Part shown: positions 49,447 to 61,600 of the stretch, piece by piece
How the letters are laid out: the number at the start of each line of letters is the position of its first letter
Numbering within the stretch: the first letter of the stretch is position 1
Source of the DNA: Callaeas wilsoni
Taxonomy: Eukaryota; Chordata; Aves; Passeriformes; Callaeidae
Direction: 5' to 3'
NCBI GenBank assembly: GCA_013398955.1
Contig: VWPU01002093.1
Coordinates: 124,001 to 188,000, forward strand
DNA length: 64,000 nt
Notes under the pieces: model-generated
Seen by the model: the letters and a program-made list of their open reading frames with translations, nothing else
The model's database searches: none
Told to the model about the DNA's origin: nothing
Program-made: the position numbers and the translations under genes

Positions 49447-49473
49447 CTTTGGAAATGTGAGACATTTCCAAAG
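49447..49473. other. Perfect 12-bp inverted repeat with 3-base loop
   Basis: CTTTGGAAATGT (49447-49458), loop GAG, then ACATTTCCAAAG (49462-49473). Pairing stops abruptly on both sides. It is too short for a microRNA precursor and is better read as a cruciform-prone site or a dimer binding site. Confidence 0.6.
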
Positions 49474-52019
49474 TGTCACACAAAACAAATATTAGCCCTA
49501 GGCAACAGAGGAAAGGAAAATAAAGTTTAGCAAAATAAATGCACTTGCACTCATGGGTCTCAAAGAGTTTCTCTGAGCTTATTACAAGATCCAACCAAAT
49601 CTAATGAAGCTTCAAGAGGATTTTAGAAAACAACCATCATGCTGTTACTCTGTGGATAGTCTCGAAAGTATGAAGCTAACAGAGAAGGCACTTGAAAAGA
49701 AAATAAAAAGTCTCTTTTAAATCGAGTGTGCTAAATGTCACAAAACCAATAGGAGTATCTTATTTCCACTAAATGCAGGAAGGATGGGAAACACATTTTT
49801 CCTGATAAACAACCCTGGTGCTAAAGCAAGTGAGATAATTACAGGTACACTTGTCTTGGGATTGAGGCACTTGCCATGGGGAAAAAGAAAGACATTCAAA
49901 AGTCCTAGCTCACCTTGCTTCTGTATTCCTGGAGATCATAAATTACAAGAACCTATTGGGAAAAGGCTCTCTAAGCTCTTCTTTACTTTCCCTCTCTCCT
50001 TAGGATATTGCCAAGTCCATATAATGCTATAACCCCCTTTTTAATCCTCCCTAAATGTTAACAAGTTGCCCCTAATACAAGCCTAACACTTGTCTAATTG
50101 CTCCTCCCTGTGTGGATATTAAATTCTGAAGGTGAGAAAGTAATAAGCTTTTGTACATTTATGGTTACAGTGAAACAGGAAAACTTTTTCTTCCTCTTAC
50201 ATTGTGTGGGAGCATGTGTACGTGTGCCTAGATATTGTGTATGTGTGCCTATATGTGGACACAGGCTGACTCCTGAGTGAGGATTTGAGTGTGCACCTCT
50301 TTTTGTGGCTTACATTTCCAGCAGGTTGTCTGGTGGCATCTGATAATTTGTGAATGTTTACTTGTTGTGCACTAAAACTTTCCTTCAAAGACTCCCACGG
50401 ACCTGTCTGGGTTGCTGCCCATAGGAATGCTGCAAGGCAGAGGGAGAGCTTGTTTCCAGTGTCAATTTATCTGCAAGAAAACTGCTTTCACTCTCCCACC
50501 AGAGAAATAAACCTGGAACTTGTGGCTACTATACAGGTTATTATAAAATAAGCCAGTAACACTTTGACAAATGAACGATATTCATTCTTGCCTTGCACTA
50601 GAGCTGCAGGGAACTCCAACTTCCTTGAGATATGCAGGAAATAACAAGGTGGAATTACTTAAATATTATCAGGTAAAAATATACGATGTGGCTGAAATCA
50701 ATCTTCACCTTCATTGTCTCCTTGCATGACATCCAAATTAAGTCAGTTCCCCATCAATTTAGACAATAATTATTCTCAATGCAGAATCTAAGGATTAGTG
50801 GGTACCACTCCATCAGGATACAAGAAGGATGGCATTTCAGAAGCATCTTTGACTTGTTCCAGTCTTTCCTCACCAGTGCTGCAGTGTAGTTGTTTCTGGA
50901 GGCGATTTCCAAAGACGGAGGGACAGATGTCCTTTAGGATGTTGTGACACATCCCTCTAACTCTGGCACCTGCACTCTCAGGGTAATGACATGCCCTGAA
51001 GCCTTGTGAGAGATCACAGTCGAGGAGTGCAGTAATTGCACCAAGACTAATTAAGAGAATTTATAAAATCAGAACTTTGAAGTAATTGTGGAGATTAATT
51101 CAAATTAGAAGAGTTCTAATAAAATCTAGACTGATACAGATGATGGATAGCTAGTTTTTTTCTCTCTCTTACAGTTTCTTGTTTTATTTCCTCACTCCCT
51201 TAATTAAAGTCTAGTTCAAATAATTGAAAAAGATGTTTTTTCTACAGACTCTTGAAAATATTAATTTGAATTTCTTGGTAATTCAAATTATTCACCTTTT
51301 TTTTGGAGGGGAGGGGAAGAGTTGTAAGTGAGTGAGAAAAGAAAGCATGCGTATATGTAGCCACTAATTTATCAATGCAGCACTTCAGAGACAGAAATAC
51401 TGACAGTGAATTTTTGCTTTTATCCACAACATTGAAAATTCGAAAGACAAAAAACCCCAGAAATCCTGCAATAATTTCTTGAAAAAGCAAATTTTCCATT
51501 TTCCTAAGAAAGGCCATCTGGGAGGCAAAAATAATGTAATGTAAATATGTCATGCTTTCTTTCCACTATAGGAGACATTATATAAACCAGCATCATTATG
51601 GGTTTAGTCATGGCATTTTTCAATCTGAGATTTCAGAACAGTGCCAGTATTTATTTTTCCACTGGGTTCATCCTCAAGCTCTTGCTGAATATGCATAAAT
51701 AAATTCCTGCCATATATATTAACCTGAAACAGCAACAGTTTAATTGCTCTGGTCATGAGAGACTATAAATCAACATTAACAAAGAAATTATGCCTTCATT
51801 GCAAACATTCCTCAAATGAAAATACTACAAGCATTCCTGAGTAGTTGCCCACGAAAAATTTTGAGGTATAGGAAAGAACAAAGGAATTGTATGGACCTAC
51901 TTCGTCTCCAACATGAAAAGCCAAATTTTAGAGCATCCTGGGTGCACTTTGCAGTAACTTAAAAGCCAGAAACTTCTCTGCAGTCTACATAAACATTCAT
52001 ATACCAGAAAAAGCCTGGG

Positions 52020-52101
52020 GGGGTTGGGGTTGCCCAGCACAGAGCCAAGAGCTGGACTCAATGATCCTTGTGTCCCTTCCAACTCAGACTACGATTCTAT
52101 G
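52020..52101 (+). mobile_element. CR1 (or CR1-tailed SINE) 3' end fragment
   Basis: The stretch 'gagctggactcaatgatccttgtgtcccttccaactcag' followed by ACTACGATTCTATGA is the CR1-type 3' terminus, better preserved than the tails at 33888 or 44391. Nothing of the CR1 body or tRNA head is visible to the left beyond a G-rich string, so this is a very short, 5'-truncated insertion. Confidence 0.8.
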
Positions 52102-52220
52102 AAAAGGGCTGTGTGCCTCTTTGCTCAGGGCAGAGAAAAGGTGGCTACAGGATAATGACTCTTCTCCTTAAACCAGCATGTAGCATGTGAGGGAGCAGGA
52201 CCAACATTAAGGGTTTTGCA

Positions 52221-52340
52221 CTATTTCAACTTGTTGCTGATGTCAGGAACAGAATTTGAAGTTGCTAAACACTGCACTTTCTTTCCTAGTCCTTGTTCTG
52301 CTTGCAGCCTCTCTCTTGCTTCCTTCAACAGTTGCTTTAT
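52221..52340 (-). other. Exon-like segment of unknown gene, 39 codons then stop
   Basis: On the minus strand a good 3' splice site (a pyrimidine-rich stretch ending TTCTCCAG, with AG at 52341-52342) is followed by a frame in phase 0 that runs 39 codons to a TAG at 52221-52223. The peptide begins IKQLLKEARERLQAEQ, a charged helix or coiled-coil pattern unlike the chance frames nearby, and ends in SVPDISNKLK. I do not recognise the protein. There is no nearby upstream exon and no clear poly(A) signal just after it. It may be a terminal exon, a pseudogene piece or chance. Confidence 0.25.
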
Positions 52341-52589
52341 CTGGAGAACAGAGAAACAAACACTTACCCTGAAAAGCTGAAACAGCAGCAAAAAGTATCC
52401 TCTCATCCCTTAAACAACATGTGCGTGCTGCTGTTGTTTGTGGCTGTGACTCAGACGGAGCTGCCAAGGCTTCCAGCGCGGTGAGCATCATGAGGCATTC
52501 ATCGCACAGTATCACACCTAACAGACTGGGACAGCCCTTGCCTACAGCTCTCTGCCTCTCTCATCCACTCCCAAAGCAGGGTCCTCTGC

Positions 52590-52821
52590 TGAGAATGGGA
52601 GCCGAGTAACGACAAACACCGATACGGTTAGATAGCGTTCTCGTTTATTGTTCAAATCCAGCAGGATTACGTAGCATTTCCAACCAGTCACAAGTTGTCC
52701 ACACACTGTAACTAACTCTATGATTGGATACTTAGGTAAAATCAAGCCTGTCTACTGTCTACTAATTGGATAACATATGGCAAACAAGCGTCCTCCCTCC
52801 TCCCAGCTTGCGGTTATTGCA
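52590..52821 (-). mobile_element. Young-looking retroviral LTR-like unit, antisense
   Basis: On the minus strand the order is a purine-rich tract (52834-52846) resembling a polypurine primer, then a TG start near 52821. Two ATCCAAT CCAAT-box motifs follow, then AATAAA at 52644-52649 and about 50 bases of CpG-rich R/U5-like sequence ending in CA near 52590. Six CpGs fall within about 50 bases (52600-52645), so little decay has occurred. A 161-codon minus frame runs 52868-53353 on the internal side and matches no viral protein I can name. The boundaries are inferred; no second LTR was found in the window. Confidence 0.45.
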
Positions 52822-53370
52822 TCCCGTTAAACCTCCCTTTTTTCTCATGGACACCTCAAGGACACTCTCAGCACCAAGTCATGTTAATCTCACAGCACTC
52901 AGGGCAAGCAGGCCCTGCTAAGTCTGGCTTGTTCAGTACATTCAGATACAGACCATGTCCATTCTGCTCTAAGAATTCTTCTACACACTCCTCTAGCTTG
53001 CATCTAAACACCTGCATGAGGAAATGGAGACAAACGTTTCTACACTTTCCCCCCACAAACTGGTGATTAGAATTTGGTTTTGCTGCACACTGAGAAAAAA
53101 AAGTTAAAACAAAGCCAGTCATTAATAAAAATTCTTCAACAAAAAGGAGCAGCTGATTCTTCTGTGAGCCGTGCCTCACAGATACATCCAGGAACAATCC
53201 CAGAGTGCCGCCGTGACTGTCTAGTCTGGCCAACAGCACAACACAGATCACGCGACTTTCAGGACTGAATGATTTCTGTTTGGACAGGCATGTCCTCTGT
53301 GGGAGAATGATAATTTTTAATGCCACAGTTTTCAAGAATGGAGAATCCATCACAATTCAGTAGAAATTCT
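52822..53370 (-). other. CpG-retaining flank of the LTR-like unit, with a 161-codon frame
   Basis: This segment keeps several CpGs, around 53036, 53210 and 53250, like the adjacent LTR-like unit, so it may be part of the same insertion. The minus-strand frame 52868-53353 is cysteine-rich near its end but has no recognisable motif. It could be element interior, part of a longer LTR, or host sequence. Confidence 0.3.
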
Positions 53371-54958
53371 TCCATGCCTAACTACAGTCATGGTTTGAAA
53401 TGTGCTTCGCATTTTAGGAATTGTCTCTCAGAAATGCCATTTGAAATGTTCAGGTTCATCTAGTAGATGGCTTCAAGTTTAGAAAAAAATTCAAATATTC
53501 TTTTTGCAGAACAGAACAGATTGCTTTCCTAGAATACTTTTTATTTATTATTTGGGGGTTTTCAGTGTTTCAAAAATCCAGCTCTCAAACTGACACATCT
53601 GTCTGACCTTCAATGTGTTTGAGGTGTATTATAGAGGTCCATAGGGCCTTTGCTTTTCCTTTAGTCTTTGCACCTCTTGGAACTGATAACAACATATGTA
53701 TGCTGGCTAGCACTCCCCTGAAGGAACCTGGAGTGATGGGAATGTTTACCTCACCAGACAGGCTTCCTGTAAAATCTACTTCTTCTTGTTGCAATAAGGC
53801 ACCTACCCTTGTTTGACCCTGCATTTGATGTCAAGATAATATCTTGCTAAGGATGACACAAGCTCGGTGTAATTTTTCTTCACTAGAAGCGCAGATGCAG
53901 TCAAAGGAGGAGATGGCTTCACAGAAGGCAAGATCCAATTTAATTGTAAACATCTACAAGATTATTGTGAGATAAATTGCTTTATGACCTATGATTAAAA
54001 AAGAGCTAAGATTTCAGTTTATAGTGTGGCCCTTGATCCTGCTGCCTGGCACAGACACACACTGGTTGACTCCTTATGTATGTGATAAGTCAATGAAACT
54101 GCACAACAGCAGCCCTATCCATCTATTTCATAAGTATATTTGTATATCTTGCACCACTTGTACTCTGTACAAGTGTACTGAATGCAGTCAGTATCAATAA
54201 TTTTGTAGACTGAAAAATGGCAGTCAACAACTACTGCAATTACTCATGTATTTCAGATTTTAAAAAAGAATTTTTGTCGTGTCTTGTTTTCCATACTAAG
54301 GAAAAAAATCCCCCTTTTTTCCATTGCAAGTTATTTTTCTTCCAGTTTAATGCTTATGTCTTTCAAAGCCGCTTTAAAGGGAAGTTCTGACATGTCATGA
54401 AAAAAATGTGAAGAATGAAGTTTTTGCATAAATTTAAAATAAGTAAATATAGCTCCTCTGCAGCAACATGAAATAGCTCTTGTAAAACAACTTCACTAAA
54501 TAGGCTTACCTTTCCCAATGCATTTTAATATTAAAAAATTGACCCATGACAGTGATTCCAAACCAAGGGTGTTGACAACACATTAGTTCAAACAGATAAG
54601 AGAACTAACTGATTGTTGCTGAGCTTTGGTTCAGCAAAGGATCTTGTGAGAAAGGATCTCCAGCTCAGAGGGTTTTTTCCTGGGGAGACCAGGAGGCTAA
54701 TGTCACATAGGATCCAGAGAAATTCAATTTATTTAAGCAAAATGACAACTGAGGCTTCTCTAAAATTTTGCCTTTGTCAGTGCAAGGGCTGCAGAAAAGA
54801 TGCAGTCACTGTGTTCTTCTTCACAGAAGAGAAAATATTGCTATCTCTAATACAAAGAACTAATAATTGTTTGGAAACCTTTCAGATAGGAGTTAGGGAC
54901 ATTTGCAAGTAGAATTCAGTGTAAATCAGACTGGTGGTTTTCCTCTGCCGCCTCCCAC
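53371..54958. other. Non-coding stretch
   Basis: No gene recognised. A 99-codon + frame (54613-54912) has ordinary amino-acid composition but no known domain. Confidence 0.5.
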
Positions 54959-54982
54959 TGTCATTGACAGCTGTCAGTGACA
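54959..54982. promoter_or_regulatory. 24-bp near-perfect palindrome centred on a MEIS/TGIF-type dimer site
   Basis: The core TGACAGCTGTCA (54965-54976) is a perfect palindrome made of two TGACAG half-sites, the in-vitro preference of TALE homeodomain proteins (MEIS, PKNOX, TGIF). It also contains a CAGCTG E-box. The arms extend the symmetry to 24 bp (TGTCAT to GTGACA) with one mismatched pair. A further CAGATG E-box lies about 20 bases to the right. Regulatory function is inferred. Confidence 0.4.
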
Positions 54983-55642
54983 ATGAAATCATCCAGCAGA
55001 TGCTGTATTGCTTTAAACCCTCAGAGCTAAAATGCTACGCCATGTACTTACAATATTTTAACATCACTGACATAATTTTCATAGCTCTTCACGGCACAGA
55101 GCACATCCACATGCCCACAAGTCAGATAGAAACCTCACAGGTGTATTGGCCCACTGTCATCCTTTATGGAAAGTGAGTGAAAATGTCAGCAAATGGAACA
55201 GTGGTGGCTACAGGTGACTACAAATAGCCCCAGACAAGTCCAGAACTCGTGCACTAGGATTCACCAAGGATCACGTTAAATGCATGGTTCTAAGAGAAAA
55301 CACTATATATTCTCGACAATACTTCCAGGTGGACTCTATTAACATCTCAAGATGCTACCTGTGTTAAAACCCAGCACTGCTCAAATCATGCCTCATTTTC
55401 TGAACCATCCTCTTAAACAGTTCCATAGTCCTTAGGTACACTGTCAAAGCTGCTTGTACAGGTAGATATCGCCAGAAGATCACCCTTAGAGAAAGAAATC
55501 CTCCAAAGGATAAAACAGGTCCAGAAGAACTCAAGAATCAAGTTTTATTTCATCTCCTAAGAGACTGATTCTTTTATTGTCCTTTTTTTTCTTCTCTAAA
55601 TGAGTTCTTTTCTTTGCACCATATCTCTTGCTGCTATGAAAG
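54983..55642. other. Non-coding stretch
   Basis: Sequence right of the palindrome is free of repeat signatures and has one 80-codon + frame (54934-55176) without a domain. Nothing else recognised. Confidence 0.5.
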
Positions 55643-55669
55643 TTCCTTCCTTCCTTCCTTCCTTCCTTC
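55643..55669. repeat. (TTCC)n tetranucleotide microsatellite
   Basis: Six to seven uninterrupted TTCC units ending in TTCG. Confidence 0.95.
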
Positions 55670-58600
55670 GGCCACCTTTAGTATTGCTTCAGTCTGGAGG
55701 ATTTTATGATAATGCAGAAGAAGGATATGGCATTGAAAGTATAAAAGTTTTATCACTATACTCTGTGGGCCATAAGGTGCTAAAAGGCACAAATGCCTGG
55801 GGCTGGGACAGTTTACATGGCACAAAAGATGATTCATAACAAATGATAGCCTGTTTCTAAGGATGAACTCATTTAGCTTGGCTGGCTGTGAGTTTCAAAA
55901 TAATTATAAATAAAAAATAAACTGACATACTGTACAGCCAAAACAGAAATTGAGTAGGGAACAAAACAGCACCATATTGCCTGCAATTCCAACACTTTCT
56001 GAATTGCCTTGAGACTACTTTTTTCTAACAAACACCAATTTTTTTTTTCTTTTGGAAGTGAAATCAGTTCTCTTTGACTGAAGTTTCTTGCTATCCCTCA
56101 TAACCTTTTGCTACTATTGCAACAGCATAGAAATGCATTGCTACTAGAGAGCCATCACAAAACTGGGCTGAAGAGCCTGTGCCAAGAGGCAGATGAGGTG
56201 TTTCTCTGTCCTGGGAGCACTGTGCTGGAGCCAGGAATGCAGACAGGAGGAACCTGAACTGCTGACTGGTCAGGTGAATGGGCGGAGCTGGGACACACAG
56301 GCAGAACTGTTGACAGCAAGGGAATGTGGCTAGAAGACCTTTGACTCTGGAAAAAAAAGTGGACCAGCCTATGGGCCTGTACAAGTCCTAGCTCCAGCTC
56401 TGTTTTTTCCCATATCATATTCTTTTTCATTGCAAAGGATTTATCTTCCTTTCTAAATAGACTAAATCAAAATCTAAAAGAAAGGAATGATCTTAAGGAA
56501 GGTGAACCCTCCTCTATTTCCTGAAAGCAAGATTTATTAAAACTAACACAAGTTATGAAAGCAAACCAAGCCACTACTAAAAATCTGTAAGGTTGCATGA
56601 ATAAGTAATATTTATATTGATTTGGCCAAAGTCTATTTTAGTGCCTCTAAATTGTCAAAAGCCACTTCATAAAGTCTCTCTTGAACTTCCCTCTTGCCCT
56701 CAGAAGGGCTGCTTCATTAATACCAAGTTCACAGTATTCCTGCTACATTCATTCCTCTTTTTCTGTCTGTAACTGTCCTGTAAAAACTAACATCAACAAG
56801 GTAAAACTGGGAAAGAGGACTCAAATCCACATCTATAAATTTAATTTAGGAGGGGTTAGTCTCTCAGGCATGATCATTTCCTAACACAGAGCTCTTACCT
56901 TTTACCTAAGCTTCAATTAACTGGACTTTCTTCTTCTGGTGTACACAGAAAATGGATTCTGACATATTTACTGCATAAGTAACTTCATCACTGAGGCTGG
57001 CTCCTCTTAGATCACACCTGTTAGTGTTAGTAGGAGTACCACAGCTGTAATTTATTGCTGGTACAAATGAGTGAGCCCACAGATTTACTCTCTGGAGGAG
57101 TATTTGTTTCCCTACTGTTGCCTTTGGAGATGGCAAAGGCTGGTATGGGATATTCCTTAAACCTTCCAATCAAACCCTGCACAGCCATATTTAAAGTGGG
57201 GATTACTTTCCTGTTCCAGCTGGATAAGACACCACAGTTGTTAGACCAGCAATTCAGAGATTTCAGGTCACCATGAAGAAGAACATACAACAAACCTCAT
57301 TGAAGCCTTAGTGCCTCCTTCTGAAATGCTGATACCTCAGAGATCAAAGACCCCACCAGGATATGGTCTCATGGTTTCAAAGCAGTAGGATTTCCAGTTT
57401 GGAAAGCCCCTATTTGTCCACAATCAGTTGCTGCGTGTATTTATTTTGTCCCTGCAGTGACATGAGCCCTTCTGTATTTGCCAGACTCTAATGTCAACTC
57501 TAGCTTCCATTAGCTATGGAAAGGTTGCTATCACTAATCCTACTAATAACAGCAACTTGCCAGGCCTCAGTTCCTTAGTGGACTTGCAGAATGCACACAG
57601 CTAGCGAATTCCTTCATTTGCTGTCAAAACTAAGGTCAAAAATAATCTCAGGAGACCCCAAACTTGACCTTTTCAAAATTTTATGCTTGTCAAATTTTAC
57701 TACAGGAGATTAATTATCAATGCAAGAGGTGGGAGAGCAAGAGCTCGATGTGTCCAATTCCTCGCACTGATTCAGATAAAGAGGTGTTTGCATGTCAGCA
57801 CAAATCAGAATCAGAAAAGAGGGTGATCCGCCAGTGCTGCTCACAACAGACATGCCAGCTCCTGTCCAAAATGGACCTATTACCATTAGCATTCCCCTGA
57901 ATTCGTTCTTCACTTTCCATGTGCAAGAGCAATGAGGCACGCAGTAAAGTAATGCCATCCGTATTGCTTCCCACTCCTCTACAATTAGCTTTTCTTTTAA
58001 AAGACTCTTACAGGCTCTATTCATTGTAGGAAAGAATTGAGAATTGTGCAGGAAACCTATTTCCCCTCAGGGAAGGAGTGAGCCATAATTTCATTCCTTA
58101 ATATCATAAATTATGGGGGTTTTTTTCCTTTTTTTTTGGTTTGTTTGAAAAGTTAGAAAATGCTGTGGAGATTAATAACATCACTGTTATTAATTATAAC
58201 CCACCAAAATACGTATTTCTACAATAAGGAGGGAGTATTCTCAGTGGGAGATTATTCTGTTGGAGAAGAGAAATTACTTAGGAAATAGCCATGCCTGGGT
58301 CAACTGACAGAAAGCAATTAGAGCTTTTCCCCAGCATGTAGGAAACAGGCAATGGTATAATTGACTCATTGTACTTTTTGAAATAAACCAGTAAGATAAT
58401 GCACAGAAAACATAACTGTGATTACTTGTGTCAAATTAGAGTCAAATCCTGGGGAAAAAAATGATAGCAAAGAAATACAGCAAGACTGAGGGAGGTATGA
58501 AGACCTTGACATCAGTAGCAGATCAGACAGCTAGACTGACAGACCACTTATAAATAATGATGCAAATGTACTTATCAAAGCATGTGAAAATATTTCAATT

Positions 58601-61600
58601 TTTGATCCCACCCTCAGGTGTTGCATATTCTTTTTACTCTTGGCATGTACATGCACGAGGGAAAGTGACACAGGTATTTTATAAACAGTCTACACACATG
58701 GTCCATGTGATACAAGCACACCTTGAATAGAATAGAATAGTAGTAGAATAAAATAAAATTTCCTAAAAAGACTTACATTCTGGAACTAAGAAAAAGCTCT
58801 TAGATACCTATAGGGAGAGGCTGTAGGGTGCTGACAATCTTTTTAGAGTTCACAGGCAGTCTGGAATACATAATGCATATTTTCAGTATATATTCATAGA
58901 GCTAGCAAAACAGTGAATGTAAATTTAGGCATGCCACGAGTTTTTGTTGGCAAGCCAGTGGCACCTGCCCTGGAAAGTCAGAAGGTGAGTACATGATTTA
59001 ATCTGGAAAAGGTGGCAGTCAAACCAGAATTCCTTTCCTTATTACACTCATTTCATGCCTATGCTCAACCAGAAAGAAAAAATGAGGGAAAAATGTAAAG
59101 GAAGCAAACACAAGTATGACTCAGTTTGCAGCCACTGCAGTTTCATCTCAGTGTATCCTTCGTGGTTTGTGGCATTTAATTATGTTTCTAGGGCTTTGAT
59201 GGTCATTTTTTAAATAATAATACAATTAAATTAAAGTATATGGTTCTACTGACTGATCTATGCTTCTTCTGTACTTTATATTACCTGCAAAGTTTTCAGG
59301 CCACAATAAACACGCACTTGCTGTCACTAGTTGAAATAAGTGACGTTAAATATTGTCTGGAACAGGAGACCAGTGATTTTCAATTAACATTAAATAGGAA
59401 ACTGTTTAATATCAATTGTTATTAAATGGGCAAATTAGCATTAAATTAAAGCTAATAGCATAGGCAAAGTTTTCCATTAAGCAAGCCAATATTAAGTGTA
59501 TTCAATCTTTTATGGTATCCACTATTCCATTTCCTCAGCTGAAGGATGTTTCTTGATAAATAGGCATTTACCCAATTTATGCCCCTTCAGCTACCAACTT
59601 CATCTGATCTCTATTATAAAAATTCTGTGGATAAGGCATTCTTGCAAATTTTTCTGTGCATTAATTCTATGGCTCCTGCCAAATAATTGTCTTGTTCTTT
59701 GAGCTTCATCTCACATGTACCATTAACTAGTTTTTGCTGCTGCACAGGATGAAATCATCGTGTTCGATGTTTCTTCAGTTTAGATGAGGCCCAACTGCTG
59801 ATATTAATAAAACAGTACTGCATAGGGAAGAAAAAAATGCAGAAAAATGCTTGATATTGTTAAAAATTCTCAGAACATACTCCTCATTATAGGAGCTGGT
59901 AGCGTCTAAGATTCAGGAATCATTTTTAAAAATGAGCAGAGTGTGAATCAAAAAATGGTCATGTCAGGATATTTATTTACTTTATACTGGCTGAATAATA
60001 AATAGATGCTCAGTTTCAGGGTGGGAGGGTACATGCCATGAGTTTTACTCAAACAGAAATCCTAGGAGGAATATATATGTTGGACCATCTCTGAAACCTA
60101 CATGTTTGGAAAGAGATAAGAGAGTACCAGACAAGTCTGTACCTCTGAGATTCTGAAGCTCTTTTGAAAACTTGTTTGTTGGTTGTGTTAGGATACATCT
60201 TGAAATCTGAATTATTCATAACCAAAGAAGCCGTGGATTTTTTTAGTCACTAGATGGGCCTTAAGTCATACCGTGAACAAGACCTCTTGAAACTCTGACT
60301 CCCATCTCCTGTTGTCACAGAGATCATGTTCTTGAACTCCTTTAACAACTTTATCAAACTAACTTGAAAGTCAGCATGGCAGTTTCACAAAAGAAGCAGC
60401 TGTGTCTGGTTTCTTGGGTTAGGAATTCAAATATCTTCCTAGAAGGGAACCAGAGACATAGGTGGTGTATTAATTAAACCAAAGTATAAATGCACTTACA
60501 TTTTAAAAGAAACTTTTCCTTTTTATCACCCAAAGATGGGGTGTTCCATAGACTAAAATGTATTTTTCAGTGAGTTTCTGAAAGCTTCAGCTTGAATGTT
60601 CTCATATAGATGAGCTGGTTTACTTGCAATAAGAAGCAATTCTTGCCATCTAAATGTATAAACATTTAGTCTTGCTGAATTGTCTCGGGAGAGAAGACAG
60701 AACAGCATTATAGAGGAATTCTGTGCAAAACAACTTGTCCTGTGCTTGTGAAGTGGCAGCATGTTAGAAAACTGGTGCGACAGTTTGATGGGTTTCCATG
60801 GAAACTGCTAGACTTGAATGCATGGGTGCACAAGCAAGCTTGCCAGGTGCCCGTTATTGGTTCAGAGGAAAGGAAAGTTACAAATCCATGACAGCCATAG
60901 ATTAGCTGAGCAAGTCTCTTTCCAAAGTGATGTACTTGCAAAAATAGATAAGTGCCAACCAGACTAAAATTTGTTTGTGCTCTATACAGCATACTGCGTA
61001 ATTTGATCTCCCCTTGAAAATGGGCAGATGGCAGTTTCTGCCCATTGAGTGCTTCACCCAAGAGGGTATGGTTGGTCTTCTGCTGCAAGGTAATTTTATG
61101 GAAAAAAAAATTAATAACCCAGCAGGTAGGATGAAGAAACCAAAATTGAACTGGAAGAATTATTTCCTCAAAGAGAACCACACAAGCATTTTTGACACCA
61201 GTGTGACACCAGTGAGATATGTAATACAATAAACCACAAATAGGGCTTACTTGATAATCCTTTACATTCACTGCACCTGTCTGCTGGGCTGTTTCTAAAA
61301 ATCTGAACATAACTAGGCTGTCAGCTACTGCAAATCACTATTGCTTGGATGAAATAAGTGTAATACTGAAAGCTTCTTTAAACTGGAGGTGTAAGAGTAC
61401 TCTTCAATGGGCAGATATTGATTAGGACCAGGGGACAGGCTGAATTGTACCTGGTGCCTCCTGTGTGCTTTCTCGTTGTGAGTCTGTTGTCTTTTTCATT
61501 TACCCTCTGAGCACAACTTTTGCCTAAGCAATGCAAATAGAACGTCACTGTTACACCAAGCGAGAAAGGTGATGAACAGTTCAGGAAATAATGCAAAGAG

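Larger units (their letters stand above)
44392..52019. other. Non-coding stretch
   Basis: Nearly 8 kb with no recognised gene or transposon. It includes an A run of 19 (47494-47512), GT-richer sequence at 50205-50260, and a 12-bp stem-loop at 49447-49473. Chance frames reach about 133 codons (44402-44803, +) without domains. Confidence 0.55.

Noticed and set aside
60708..61310. 200-codon minus-strand frame, the longest outside CHRM2 and its antisense
   Set aside because: No domain, no splice or promoter context, and amino-acid use typical of chance translation. In 64 kb of A/T-rich DNA one frame of this size is somewhat unusual but not convincing.
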